A stretch of 64,000 nt of DNA, taken from assembly GCA_963733105.1 (NCBI GenBank), contig CAVTCB010000007.1, positions 1 through 64,000 of the forward strand, given 5' to 3'. This stretch comes from JAFAYN01 sp963733105. GTDB lineage: Bacteria; Gemmatimonadota; Gemmatimonadetes; Longimicrobiales; Longimicrobiaceae. Shown here in pieces: positions 45,655 through 54,388 of this stretch. The first letter of the stretch is position 1; each line of letters starts with the position of its first letter. Made by a program: the position numbers and the translations under genes. The notes below the pieces were generated by a model. That model ran no database searches and was not told where the DNA came from. It saw only the letters and a list, made by a program, of their open reading frames with translations.

Positions 45655-48600
45655 ATGGCTCCCCTCCCTGACCCGCGTCGGTGGCTGTCCCGTATCCGGG
45701 ACGGCATCCCCCCCCTTTCCGGACGGACGGCGCGCCTCGGCCCGCGCACGGCCGCCGGGCTGCTCCTCCTGCTTGCGGGATGCGGCGGCGACCTGACCGG
45801 GTCGTCGGCCAGCAGCCACCTGACGGACATGCTGCTCAGCGAGCGCTTCACGGCCGGCCGGCTGGCCGGCCAGGTGGTCTGGGAGCCCTGTACGGTCGTG
45901 GGCAGCGACTCCCTGATCCCCCGCACGAGCTGCGGGCGGTCGCCGCGAGCCGAAGACACCCTCCGGTCGAAGCGGATCGACGACGCAGTGCGTGCCGCGG
46001 GGGGGTCGCGCTCCTCCGTGACGACACGCCGCGCCTGGGCGCTCCTCGACCTCCGGTCGGGCAACGAGATCGCCTCCCACTTCGATCGCGCCGTCGATTC
46101 GCTGGAGCAGGCGCTCCGCCTCGCGCCGGACGATCCCGTCGCTCTCAACGACCTCGCCGTGGCGTACCTGGAGCTGGGCGAGCGCGACCAGCAGCTCGTG
46201 CCCATGCTCCGGGCGCTGGACGCGATCGAGCGCGCCGTCGCGCAGGACTCGACACAGACTTCCATCCTGTTCAACCGGGCGCTGATCCTCCAGCGGCTCT
46301 ACCTGGTGAAGGGCGCCGAGCGGGCATGGGACCGGTACCTGGCCGTGGAGCGGCACCCCCGCTGGCGAGCGGAAGCCGAGGCGTACGCGCGCGCCGTGGC
46401 GCAGACGCCCGACACCGTGTCGTGGGACGCCCTGCTCGAATCGCCCCCTGAGCGGATGGATGCATCCACCCGCGCCGCGATCGCCGCCCGGGTGCGGGAG
46501 TCTCCGCAGGCGGCGCGCGAGTCCGGGTTTCCGCTCCTCGCCCAGTGGGGAGCCGCCGTCGAGCGCGGCGACCACACGCGCGCGGCCCGTCTTCTCACCC
46601 TCGCGCGGGAGATCGGCGCGTCGGCCCGGGCCCCCGGACTGGACCGGAGTGTCTCGCTCGCGGTCGGCGCGATCGATGCCGCGGCCGGGGACTCCCTCCG
46701 TCTGCGGAAACTGGCGAGGGGGCACGTGGACCTGGGAGAGGGATTCCGCCTGTTCACTCAGGGATTGGAGGAAGAGGCGGTCCCGTTGGTCGATCGTGCA
46801 GACCGGGTCCTGCGCGCCGCGGGCTCTCCGGCGGCCCACTGGGCGGTGTTCTACAGTGCGGCGGCGGCGGTCAACGGTACCGAGTACGAGAGCGCCGACC
46901 CCCGCCTCCGCCGCCTGGTCGACGAAGCCGGACCCGGGGAGCCCGCGCTGGTCGGCAAGAGCATCTGGGCGCTGGGCCTGAGCCAGCTGCGGCGCGGCAA
47001 CTACGACAGCGCCAACCAACGGTACCGAGAGGCGGCACCGTACATCGTGCGCGCACGGGAAACGGAGAACCAGGGTGCCGTGGCGGTTCTGCTCGGGGAG
47101 GGCCTGACCCTGTCGGGGCGTGCGAAGGACGGCCGCGCCGAGGCGTACCGCGCGCTGCGTATCCTGGCGCCCTTCCGGCGGTCGATCTTCCTCAACAACC
47201 AGCTGGCTCTCGTCGCGTCGTCCGCGCGCAGCGACGGGCTGAGCTACGCCGCACGGGCCGTGGCGGACGAGGTGGTGATGGTGGCGGGGGGAATCGAGAG
47301 GCCGACGACCAGGGCTCTCGCCTACGCCGCGCGGGTGCGTGACCTGATGGCCCTGGGCCGGCACGGGGCCGCCCGGGCGGATCTGAAAGAAGCGACGCGG
47401 TGGGCAGGCCGGATCAAGCCGGGCAAGCGCGGCGACCGGGTACGGGCCCGCGTGAACCTGATCCTCGGCCAGCTGACACGCAGCCGCGATCCCCGGGCGG
47501 CGCTGCCGATCCTGTCGCGCGCGGTCGACACGTACACCGGCTTCAAGAACGACTTCTACCTGCCCACCGCCCTGTACGAGGCGGCGCTGGCGGCGCGGGC
47601 GGTCGGAGACCGGGCCAGGGCACGCCGGTGGCTGCAGCAGGCGGTCGAGCACGTGGAGCGACAGGAGGCGTCGTTCGTGTCGACCGAGACCCGCGCCACG
47701 TTCTACGAGACGGTCGAGAACGTGTTCGACGAGATGATCGACGTCGAGCTGAAGGAGGAGGGGCCGGAAGCCGCTTTCCGGATGCTCGAGCGCGGACGGA
47801 TCCACGCACGGTCGGAAGACGGGCGCCGGGCATCCTCCGCGGGTACGGGGGCGGCCTCGGCCGGTCCGGCCGAGATCGGGGCCTCGCTGCCGGAGGACAT
47901 GCTCCTGATCGAGTACGCCCTCCTGCGCGAGCGCCTCGTCATCTGGACGGCGTCGCGCGGTGGAACCGGGCACTACATGGTCCCGGTCCCGCGCGACTCT
48001 GTGGCCGCACTGGTGGACGAGCTCAGGCGGGGAGCGTCCCTGGTCTCCACCGGCACCACGGACGCGCGTGCCCGGCTCTTCGAGCTGCTCATCCGCCCGC
48101 TCGCGGCCGAGCTACGGGGAATCCGACAGCTCACCGTGGTCCCGGACCGGGAGCTGTCCCGGGTGCCCTTCGCCGCGCTGATGGACTCCGCCACCGGCCG
48201 GTACCTGGTCGAAGGATACCGGCTCCGGACGGTGCCCAGCGCCGCCTTCTACATGGCGGCCGCGGCAAAGGTGCGTGACGCGAGGGCGGGCGCGAGCGCA
48301 CTGGTCATCGGCAACCCCACCCTCGACACTGCATCGGTCGGCCCCCTGCCTCCACTCCCCGGCGCCGCACGAGAAGCTGGGATCGTCGCCGGACTCTACC
48401 CGGGAAGCGTGCTGCTGCGCAGCGCCGACGCCCGGCGCGGCAGGGTGCTCGACCTGCTGCCGGCGCATCCCGTCGTCCACTTCGCCGGCCACGCCGTCTT
48501 CGACGCCGAGCATCCCGAGCTCTCCTACCTCGCCCTCGCACCGGACAGGTCCGGCAAGGGCGGAATCCTGTACGCGCGGGAAATCGGAAAGCTGAGCCTA

Positions 48601-48906
48601 TCCAATGTTGAGGTGGTGGTGCTCTCGGCGTGCAGCTCGCTGAGCCCGCGGGCCAGCAGAACCGGCGCGGTCGCCGGGCTGGCGTACAGCTTCCTCCGCG
48701 CAGGAGCACCGGCCACCGTGAGCACGCTGTGGGACGTGGACGACGGGGCGACCACGGAGCTGGTCGTCAACTTCCACGGCCTGCTGGCTTCGGGGACGCC
48801 CGCGGCCGAAGCGCTCCGCCTCGCGCAGGTAGATGCACTGAAGTCCACACGGCCGGAGCTGAGCGCTCCGGAAGCATGGGCCGCGTTCATCTACACTGGA
48901 CCATAG
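45655..48906 (+). CDS. CHAT-domain lipoprotein with TPR region
   Basis: 1083 residues. The start at ATG 45655 gives a basic N-terminus and hydrophobic GLLLLLAGC, a lipobox with Cys about residue 42, so it should be anchored in a membrane facing outside the cytoplasm. Residues about 120-640 are helical TPR-like repeats (VALNDLAVAYLELGERDQQL, ARRWLQQAVEHVERQEASF). Residues about 760-1083 form a CHAT caspase-like peptidase: LTVVPDRELSRVPFAALMD, HFAGHA with His946, and VVLSACSSL with Cys993, the catalytic dyad. C-terminal FLRAGAPATVSTLWDVDDGA is family-typical. The first residue choice is supported by the lipobox. CHAT proteases cut specific target proteins; the TPR part may bind them. A secreted location is unusual. 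Confidence 0.9.
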   Translation: MAPLPDPRRWLSRIRDGIPPLSGRTARLGPRTAAGLLLLLAGCGGDLTGSSASSHLTDMLLSERFTAGRLAGQVVWEPCTVVGSDSLIPRTSCGRSPRAEDTLRSKRIDDAVRAAGGSRSSVTTRRAWALLDLRSGNEIASHFDRAVDSLEQALRLAPDDPVALNDLAVAYLELGERDQQLVPMLRALDAIERAVAQDSTQTSILFNRALILQRLYLVKGAERAWDRYLAVERHPRWRAEAEAYARAVAQTPDTVSWDALLESPPERMDASTRAAIAARVRESPQAARESGFPLLAQWGAAVERGDHTRAARLLTLAREIGASARAPGLDRSVSLAVGAIDAAAGDSLRLRKLARGHVDLGEGFRLFTQGLEEEAVPLVDRADRVLRAAGSPAAHWAVFYSAAAAVNGTEYESADPRLRRLVDEAGPGEPALVGKSIWALGLSQLRRGNYDSANQRYREAAPYIVRARETENQGAVAVLLGEGLTLSGRAKDGRAEAYRALRILAPFRRSIFLNNQLALVASSARSDGLSYAARAVADEVVMVAGGIERPTTRALAYAARVRDLMALGRHGAARADLKEATRWAGRIKPGKRGDRVRARVNLILGQLTRSRDPRAALPILSRAVDTYTGFKNDFYLPTALYEAALAARAVGDRARARRWLQQAVEHVERQEASFVSTETRATFYETVENVFDEMIDVELKEEGPEAAFRMLERGRIHARSEDGRRASSAGTGAASAGPAEIGASLPEDMLLIEYALLRERLVIWTASRGGTGHYMVPVPRDSVAALVDELRRGASLVSTGTTDARARLFELLIRPLAAELRGIRQLTVVPDRELSRVPFAALMDSATGRYLVEGYRLRTVPSAAFYMAAAAKVRDARAGASALVIGNPTLDTASVGPLPPLPGAAREAGIVAGLYPGSVLLRSADARRGRVLDLLPAHPVVHFAGHAVFDAEHPELSYLALAPDRSGKGGILYAREIGKLSLSNVEVVVLSACSSLSPRASRTGAVAGLAYSFLRAGAPATVSTLWDVDDGATTELVVNFHGLLASGTPAAEALRLAQVDALKSTRPELSAPEAWAAFIYTGP

Positions 48907-48938
48907 GGGGATCACACCGTCAGCAACAGGAGCCGTCC

Positions 48939-49868
48939 ATGGCGTTCAATCTTCACGTCACATTCTCGGGCCCGTGCCTGTACGTGCTGGATACAGTTAC
49001 GGGCGAGCTCGCCAACAAGGCGGCTGTCCTGATGCCCGACTGCCGGCTGTCCACCCATCCTGACCCCCGACACCTGGATGACGACAAGGCCGAACCTCAC
49101 GTCGGGTACATCAGCCTGAACGTGGCGGATCTGGACCTGCGACTACCATCCGGCGTTCGCGTGCAGCTTCCGCCGGGCAATGAAGAAGACGAGCCTGCCT
49201 ACGAGCTCGTCCACCGCTTCAGCGGCCAGGTGCTGGAGTTTGGCGCGGGACTCCAGATGGCGACGAACTTTCAGGCCTTGCCGTCGGAGCCGGTGAACAT
49301 AAAGAAGTTGTATTTTCCGAACTTCGGCAGGATCGCGCCGGGCCTCGACCCGAAAGCGAACCTGTTCGGCTCCAGCCCCCCGCCGAGCTCCTGGTCCGAA
49401 CCAGGCTGTCGGGGGGGATGCTATTTTCGACCAAGACGGCGCGCAGGTGGAAGTTTTCGGCGGTGCTGAATCCGAACGAGCCGGAGCACGAGGACAGCTT
49501 TGCGTCCTTCACGACGTGGATGCGCCAGATCGAGGATTCTTACTTGACCGTCAGAGTCACTGACTTCAATGGCAATGAAGAAACCCGGTTCGTTCATGGG
49601 ACCGTTCACCACGAATTCGATCGTGACCATGAAGGTGGGAAACTTGTGTGCCTTCAATCCGCTCGACTGGGATGACCTGCCCGTCCAGAAGGTGCCGACC
49701 ACCGACATGGACTTCAAATGGGTGTACCAGTTGCTCCGCACCAGGGGCATGGGATCCGTGATTCCCACGAACACCAAGTTGCCCGCTCCCGACCTGCTGC
49801 CAGTTTCCGGGCCCGAGACCGGCGAGGAGGCCTGCATGGGGGGCAAGATCACGATCCCGTCGCCGTAA
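48939..49868 (+). CDS. Conserved unknown protein between CHAT and S8 protease genes, frame broken twice
   Basis: Starts at ATG 48939 with ACAGGAG before it. The first frame reads NLHVTFSGPCLYVLDT, YISLNVADLDLRLPSGVRV and KLYFPNFGRIAPGLDPKA to about 49380. A neighbouring frame then reads ELLVRTRLSGGMLFSTKTAR, DSFASFTTWMRQIEDSYLTV and TDFNGNEE to about 49590. The first frame resumes with TNSIVTMKVGNLCAFNPLDW, TTDMDFKWVYQLLR and ends PETGEEACMGGKITIPSP. The slips compensate; the first lies in a CCCCCC run. About 309 residues. I do not recognise a domain. Beta-rich with several aromatic residues. Its place between CHAT lipoprotein and S8 protease suggests a shared pathway. Confidence 0.6.
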
Positions 49869-49972
49869 CCAGTGACGCCGGTGACGACTGGGACAGCGCG
49901 GGACCTAGGCAATCTGCACCGCGCCCTGACCTAGCGTCGCATGCGTCAATCCCTATCCCGTCAGGTGGCAAG

Positions 49973-51537
49973 ATGAATGATTACGTCAGGAAGTGCCGCG
50001 AACGCGTGCACAATGTTCTCGGGAGCGATGTCGCTTCAAGGGCCAGCGACGAATTCTGCGTGGAGTTCATCCACCCGTCAGCCTCCACGGTCGAAGCACC
50101 TCAGGCTCGTGCCGGAATGCGGCTCACGATTATCGAGCTCACATCCGAGCCGTTTCCCGAGGTCTCTCTGCGTGAGGCCGCCGAGAAGCTGCGCGGAGCC
50201 GCCGCATGGCACGATACGATGGAGGCCGCACGTTCGGCTCTGCAGGATGCGATCTTGGGGAGTTGGACCCCTCGAGTAGACGAGCTGCTCAATCCCTTGG
50301 CCCTGCTGAGGGAGGCGTACGTCAAGGAACTGAGGGACAGGTCCTATCGTGAAGCGGGACCCATCCGGGACGAGCTGGACCGGATGGTCGCCTGTTACCC
50401 TGCGCTCCCCCCGGAGTTGCTCGGCGCGCTCGGATCACCCCACTCGTACACTGAGTACTGCTGGCTGAACCAGACGATCCGAACCTGGATCAAGCCGCAG
50501 GATCTTGCGAACCTCGCTGGCCACTCGAGCATCGATAACATCTGTGTTCCACGGGCGCTAACCCTGGAGACAGTGTGTCGGGAGACGTCGTCGGTGCAAC
50601 GAAGTACCGGAAGGACACCGGCTTCAGCGGAAAAGGCGTGGTCGTCGCCGTCATCGACACCGAGGTGGACCGGTGCCACCCCGCATTCGAGAATCGCGTC
50701 TTGAACAAGAGGAATTTCTCGGGAGAAGACTGGGGAAACCCACAGCCTCACGGGACAAACGTCGCCGGCATCATCGCCGCGCGTGATGCACGCTATTCGG
50801 GGATGGCACCCGAGACAACTATCTATAGCTACAAGTTGTTCCCGGTCCACAGTTCCAAACCCGAGGATTTTCATGGAGCGTGCGCAATACAGCAGGCACT
50901 CGAGGATGGCGCACGCATCGCGAATTGCTCCTGGGGCAGCACGGCCAAGACTGACGGCACGTCGCGGGAGGTACGTGCGTGCAACCGTGCCTGGGCCTGT
51001 GGAATGACGATCGTGAAGAGCGTCGGCAACGTGAGCCCAGCATCCCCGCTGGTTACCTGTCCAGCGGATGCAAGAGGCGTCATCGTCGTTGGAGCGACAG
51101 ACCGCCGGGGAACCGTGGTGCTGCCGGACAGCTGCCGGGGCCCGACGCTGAACGGAAAGATCTGCCCGGATCTCGTCGCACCGGGAGGCGATACCAGTGA
51201 TGATATCACCACATGCGTACCCGGCGGCGGGTTCGACACAACAAAGAGGGGGCTCACCAGCCTCGCCGCCGCACATGTCTCAGGGGTGCTGGCCCTGCTC
51301 CTGGAAGCCGAGCCGGACCTGACTCCTGACGAGCAGCGAGAGCAACTGCTCTGCCTGTGCGAAGAGCTTCCCAAGGGGGATGAAAACGTGCAGGGGAAGG
51401 GACTCGTCTCACTAGCGAACCTGCCTAGCTGCCCTCAAGCTCCAGCAAGCGTGGACTGTCGAGCAGAGAAACCCTGTCCAGCTCCGCCAGCAGGGCCACG
51501 GACCCGGCTGGCATCCGTACCCGCAGACTCTGGTTGA
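49973..51537 (+). CDS. S8 (subtilisin-like) serine protease with propeptide, one frame slip
   Basis: From ATG 49973 the first frame gives about 200 residues: a helical N-terminus, then YCWLNQTIRTWIKPQDLANL and SSIDNICVPRALTLE, an inhibitor-I9-like propeptide. A one-base slip near 50570 leads into GDVVGATKYRKDTGFSGKG and the catalytic domain: Asp in VVVAVIDTEVD (50656), His in HGTNVAGI (50749) and Ser in LTSLAAAHVSGV (51259); the usual GTS is LTS here, with the serine kept. No signal peptide is seen. The C-terminal 50 residues are proline- and cysteine-rich and overlap a convergent gene by 113 bases. The protease is likely a zymogen activated by propeptide removal. Confidence 0.82.
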
Positions 51538-51766
51538 TCCACGCGCTCCCCAGCACCTCGCCGCCCGCGGACCGGACCGCCGCCTCGACGGGCGACGCCT
51601 CCCGCTGGAACGCCTCGCGCAGCGACGCGATGCGCTCCGCACGGGAGGCGTCGTCTGTCTGCCCGACCGGAAGCGGCTGCAGCTCCACCACCAGATCGAC
51701 GAGCTCGCCCTCGCGGGCATGCTCCAGGCGCTCCAGCAGACCCGGGCTGAGCTTGGACGTATTCAT
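51425..51766 (-). CDS. Stand-alone I9-like protease propeptide/inhibitor, convergent to the S8 gene
   Basis: 113 residues from ATG 51766 (ACAGGTGGAAC before it). The C-terminal half SAWINQSLRVRMPAGSVALL followed by ELDRVSLLDSPRLLELE lines up with the propeptide of the convergent protease (CWLNQTIRTWIKPQDLANL and DNICVPRALTLE). The pattern W-(I/L)-NQ-(S/T)-(L/I)-R and the final (L/T)LE are shared. N-terminal half: DLVVELQPLPVGQTDD then RIASLREAFQREASPVEAAV. Free propeptide homologues of S8 proteases are known as inhibitors (I9 family), so it may restrain the neighbouring enzyme. It overlaps the protease 3' end by 113 bases on the opposite strand, so its transcript is antisense to the end of the protease transcript. 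Confidence 0.72.
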   Translation of the reverse strand: MNTSKLSPGLLERLEHAREGELVDLVVELQPLPVGQTDDASRAERIASLREAFQREASPVEAAVRSAGGEVLGSAWINQSLRVRMPAGSVALLAELDRVSLLDSPRLLELEGS

Positions 51767-51854
51767 GTTCCACCTGTCGGAATGAAGGATGCACGGCGAC
51801 CGGGATCGCGGGAATGCGAAGTCCCGAAACCATCCGAACGCCCGGAACGGAGCG

Positions 51855-52448
51855 ATGAACGACCTTTGGACGTCCGAGGATCTTGAGACCTGGCGCGAGG
51901 CGCTCGCGCGGTACAAAGAAGTCGTGGAAGCGCAGGGCGTCGCGAAGCTCCCGGAGCTGGACCGGTGGTACCGCGACGATCTCCCGGGGCTGATCGCCGC
52001 GCGCCGTCCCGCGCACGTCACGCACGCGGAGCTGGTGAGGCTCACCGAGTGGAAGATGGCCCGCGGCGTCTGGCGCGCCCGCAACCTGGTGCTGGTCCGC
52101 GGCAACGACCCCGCCGAGGTCGAGCGGACCAGCGCCGAGGCGCTCGCGAAGGTGCCCCACCCCAGCGCTCCCATCGCCGCGCTGGCGAAGCTCGCCGGCG
52201 TCGGCCCCGCCACCGCCTCGGCCGTCACCGCGGCGGCTGCCCCGGAGGTCTACCCCTTCTTCGACGAGCTGGTCGCCGCCCAGGTCCCGGGGATGGGGCA
52301 GGTCTCCTTCACCCCGAAGGAGTACGGCCGCTACGCCGAGGCGCTGCGCGAGCGTGCCGCGCGCCTCGGTCCCGGCTGGACGCCCGCCCAGGTGGAGCGC
52401 GCGCTCTGGGCGGCCGTCGGGGGCAAGAAGGGGAGCGTGCAGAGCTGA
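51855..52448 (+). CDS. Conserved unknown protein with helix-hairpin-helix-like segment
   Basis: 197 residues from ATG 51855 with GGAG seven bases before. The N-terminal part WREALARYKEVVEAQGVAKL and LDRWYRDDLPGLI is helical. The central part has LTEWKMARGVWRARN and then AALAKLAGVGPATASAVTAA followed by PEVYPFFDELVAA. The GVGPATA turn resembles the helix-hairpin-helix of DNA glycosylase-type proteins, but the catalytic Lys/Asp of that superfamily cannot be assigned. Close relatives are annotated as uncharacterised. No linked genes suggest a role. Confidence 0.6.
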   Translation: MNDLWTSEDLETWREALARYKEVVEAQGVAKLPELDRWYRDDLPGLIAARRPAHVTHAELVRLTEWKMARGVWRARNLVLVRGNDPAEVERTSAEALAKVPHPSAPIAALAKLAGVGPATASAVTAAAAPEVYPFFDELVAAQVPGMGQVSFTPKEYGRYAEALRERAARLGPGWTPAQVERALWAAVGGKKGSVQS

Positions 52449-52452
52449 CCTC

Positions 52453-53199
52453 CTACTTCCGCACCACCCGGTCCAGGTACGCGCGGATGCGGGCGGGCGT
52501 CTCCGGGGCGCCCCAGAGGGCCAGGGCCTCCGCGTTCGTGGCCTCCCCGGTCCGCTCCAGCCGCTCCACGGCCGGGGCGCGCAGCGAGCGCTTGGTGAGG
52601 CGGAACACCTCCGGCGGGACGCCCGCGAGCTGCTCCGCCACCTCGCGGGCGCGGGGCTCCAGCGCGTCGGCGGGGACCACCTCGTCCAGCAGCCCCCGCG
52701 CCAGGGCCTCGCCCGGGAGCAGCGTCTCCCCGGTGTAGACCAGCGACTGCACGTGCTGCGGGGGGACGGCGAAGCGCACCACCTCCAGCGGCGCCGCCGG
52801 GAACGGGATCCCCACCAGCAGCTCCGGCACCCCGATGCGCCCGCTCCCCTCCGCCATGAGCCGGCAGTCGGCCGCCAGCACCATGATCCCGCCCCCCGCG
52901 ATGGCGTGCCCGTTGGCCGCCGCCACCACGGGCACGGGGAGGGTGAACAGCCCGCGGACGAAGGCGTCGAGCAGCGCGAAGAAGCGCCGCAGGTACTCCG
53001 GCCCCCCCTCCACCAGCCGGAACAGGTCCACCCCCGCGGAGAAGATCGTCCCGCGGCCGGTGAGGACCAGCGCCCGCGCCTCCGCCGCCGCGTCCAGCTC
53101 CCGGAGCAGCGCCTCCAGCAGCTCCACGTCGAGCGCGCTCGCCCGGCCGTGCGCCAGCCGGAGGGTGAGGATGCCGTCCCGCAGCTCTCGCTCGATCAT
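52453..53199 (-). CDS. Enoyl-CoA hydratase/isomerase family protein
   Basis: 248 residues. Crotonase-fold signature: ALVLTGRGTIFSAGVDLFRL (first oxyanion-hole strand), then PVPVVAAANGHAIAGGGIMV (second), and LLVGIPFPAAPLEVVRFAV. The C-terminal helix TKRSLRAPAVERLERTGEA is usual. A glutamate in the region of the catalytic pair (PELLVGIPF) is visible, but the exact substrate cannot be stated. It may act in fatty acid or branched-chain oxidation. Convergent with the preceding plus-strand gene, 4 bases apart; 22 bases separate it from the reductase gene behind it on the same strand, so an operon is likely. Confidence 0.88.
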   Translation of the reverse strand: MIERELRDGILTLRLAHGRASALDVELLEALLRELDAAAEARALVLTGRGTIFSAGVDLFRLVEGGPEYLRRFFALLDAFVRGLFTLPVPVVAAANGHAIAGGGIMVLAADCRLMAEGSGRIGVPELLVGIPFPAAPLEVVRFAVPPQHVQSLVYTGETLLPGEALARGLLDEVVPADALEPRAREVAEQLAGVPPEVFRLTKRSLRAPAVERLERTGEATNAEALALWGAPETPARIRAYLDRVVRK

Positions 53200-53221
53200 C
53201 GGGGTGCGTGGGAGAAGGGGA

Positions 53222-54163
53222 TCAGTCGGCGAACGCCAGCTCGCCGCGCGCGCGCAGCTCCAGCGGGAGGAGGGCGTCCCGGATGAACCGGTTCAACGGG
53301 GTGTCTACCCCCGCCTCCCCGCCCAGGCGCACCACGGCCCCGTTCCAGTCGTCCAGCTCCGAGCGGCGCCCGGCCGCGAGGTCCCGCTGGAGCGAGGAGG
53401 TCCCCTCCGCGGGGAGCGTGTCCACGAAGGCCAGGGTCCGCTCCACCACGTCCGCGGGGAGGCGCACGCCGCGGGCGAGGGCCACCTCGCGGACCTCGCC
53501 CATCGCCTCCTCCAGCATCCGCCGCGTCCCCGGGAGGGAGCGGAGCACCCCCACCGGCGCCCGGGAGACCGCGCCGACCCCGCCCATCGGCACCACGAAC
53601 AGGAACTTGGACCAGAGCGCCGCGTGCACGTCCTCCGGCACCTCCACCGCCACCCCCGCCCGCGCCAGCGCCTCCCGGAGGCGCTCCACCCGCCCGCTCG
53701 GACCCCCGTCCCACTCCGCGAAGGCGATGGAGGCCGGACCGCCGACGTCGCGGACCCGCCCCGGCGCGGCGACGTGGCTGAAGATCCTCACCAGCCCGGG
53801 GAGCACGCGAGCGCGCCCCACCACCTCCGCCACCCGGAGCGGCGCCTCCACCCCGTTCTGGAGCGTGACCACCGCCGTGTCCGGCCCCAGCATGGGGCGC
53901 ATCGCCTCCGCCGCCTCGCGCACCTGCCACGCCTTCACCGCCAGGAGCACCACGTCCACCTCCCCCACCTCCGCCGGGTCGTCCGTCGCGTGGACCGGGC
54001 GCACGGCGAAGTCGCCGCGGACGCTCTCCACGTGCAGCCCGCCCTGCCGCAGCGCCCGCAGGTGCTCGCCGCGCGCGATGAACGACACCCGCGCCTCCGT
54101 CCGCGCCAGGCGCCCGCCGAAGAACCCCCCCACCCCGCCGCTCCCGTAGACCGCGATCCTCAC
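53222..54163 (-). CDS. 2-dehydropantoate 2-reductase (ketopantoate reductase) family protein
   Basis: 313 residues from a GTG at 54163 with GGAGG five bases before. Nucleotide-binding start RIAVYGSGGVGGFFGGRLA (GxGxxG), later VDVVLLAVKAWQV, VTLQNGVEAPLRVAEVVG and ALWSKFLFVVPMGGVGAVSR. The Lys in WSK and C-terminal RRSELDDWNGAVVRLG match ketopantoate reductases, which reduce 2-dehydropantoate with NADPH. Pantothenate supplies coenzyme A, used by the PPTase for NRPS, but no other pantothenate gene is present, and family members with other substrates exist. Likely co-transcribed with the downstream hydratase gene. Confidence 0.85.
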   Translation of the reverse strand: MRIAVYGSGGVGGFFGGRLARTEARVSFIARGEHLRALRQGGLHVESVRGDFAVRPVHATDDPAEVGEVDVVLLAVKAWQVREAAEAMRPMLGPDTAVVTLQNGVEAPLRVAEVVGRARVLPGLVRIFSHVAAPGRVRDVGGPASIAFAEWDGGPSGRVERLREALARAGVAVEVPEDVHAALWSKFLFVVPMGGVGAVSRAPVGVLRSLPGTRRMLEEAMGEVREVALARGVRLPADVVERTLAFVDTLPAEGTSSLQRDLAAGRRSELDDWNGAVVRLGGEAGVDTPLNRFIRDALLPLELRARGELAFAD

Positions 54164-54388
54164 CCCGCCTCCGTGGTGGACTGGCTCCCGTCCGTGCGGC
54201 ATCGTGCCGGTGCGGCAGGGTAGCCGCCCGCGTCCCCGGTGCGCAAGAGACTCCCGGCGCGCGGGACCCGCCGATACCTTCCACGTGTAACGGAAGCGTC
54301 GCGCCGCTGGCGTACCAGGGGACGGCGCATCCATCTTGACCGCGAGCCGCGCCCGTGGGGCGCCGCGGGAACAGCACACCGAGCGACG

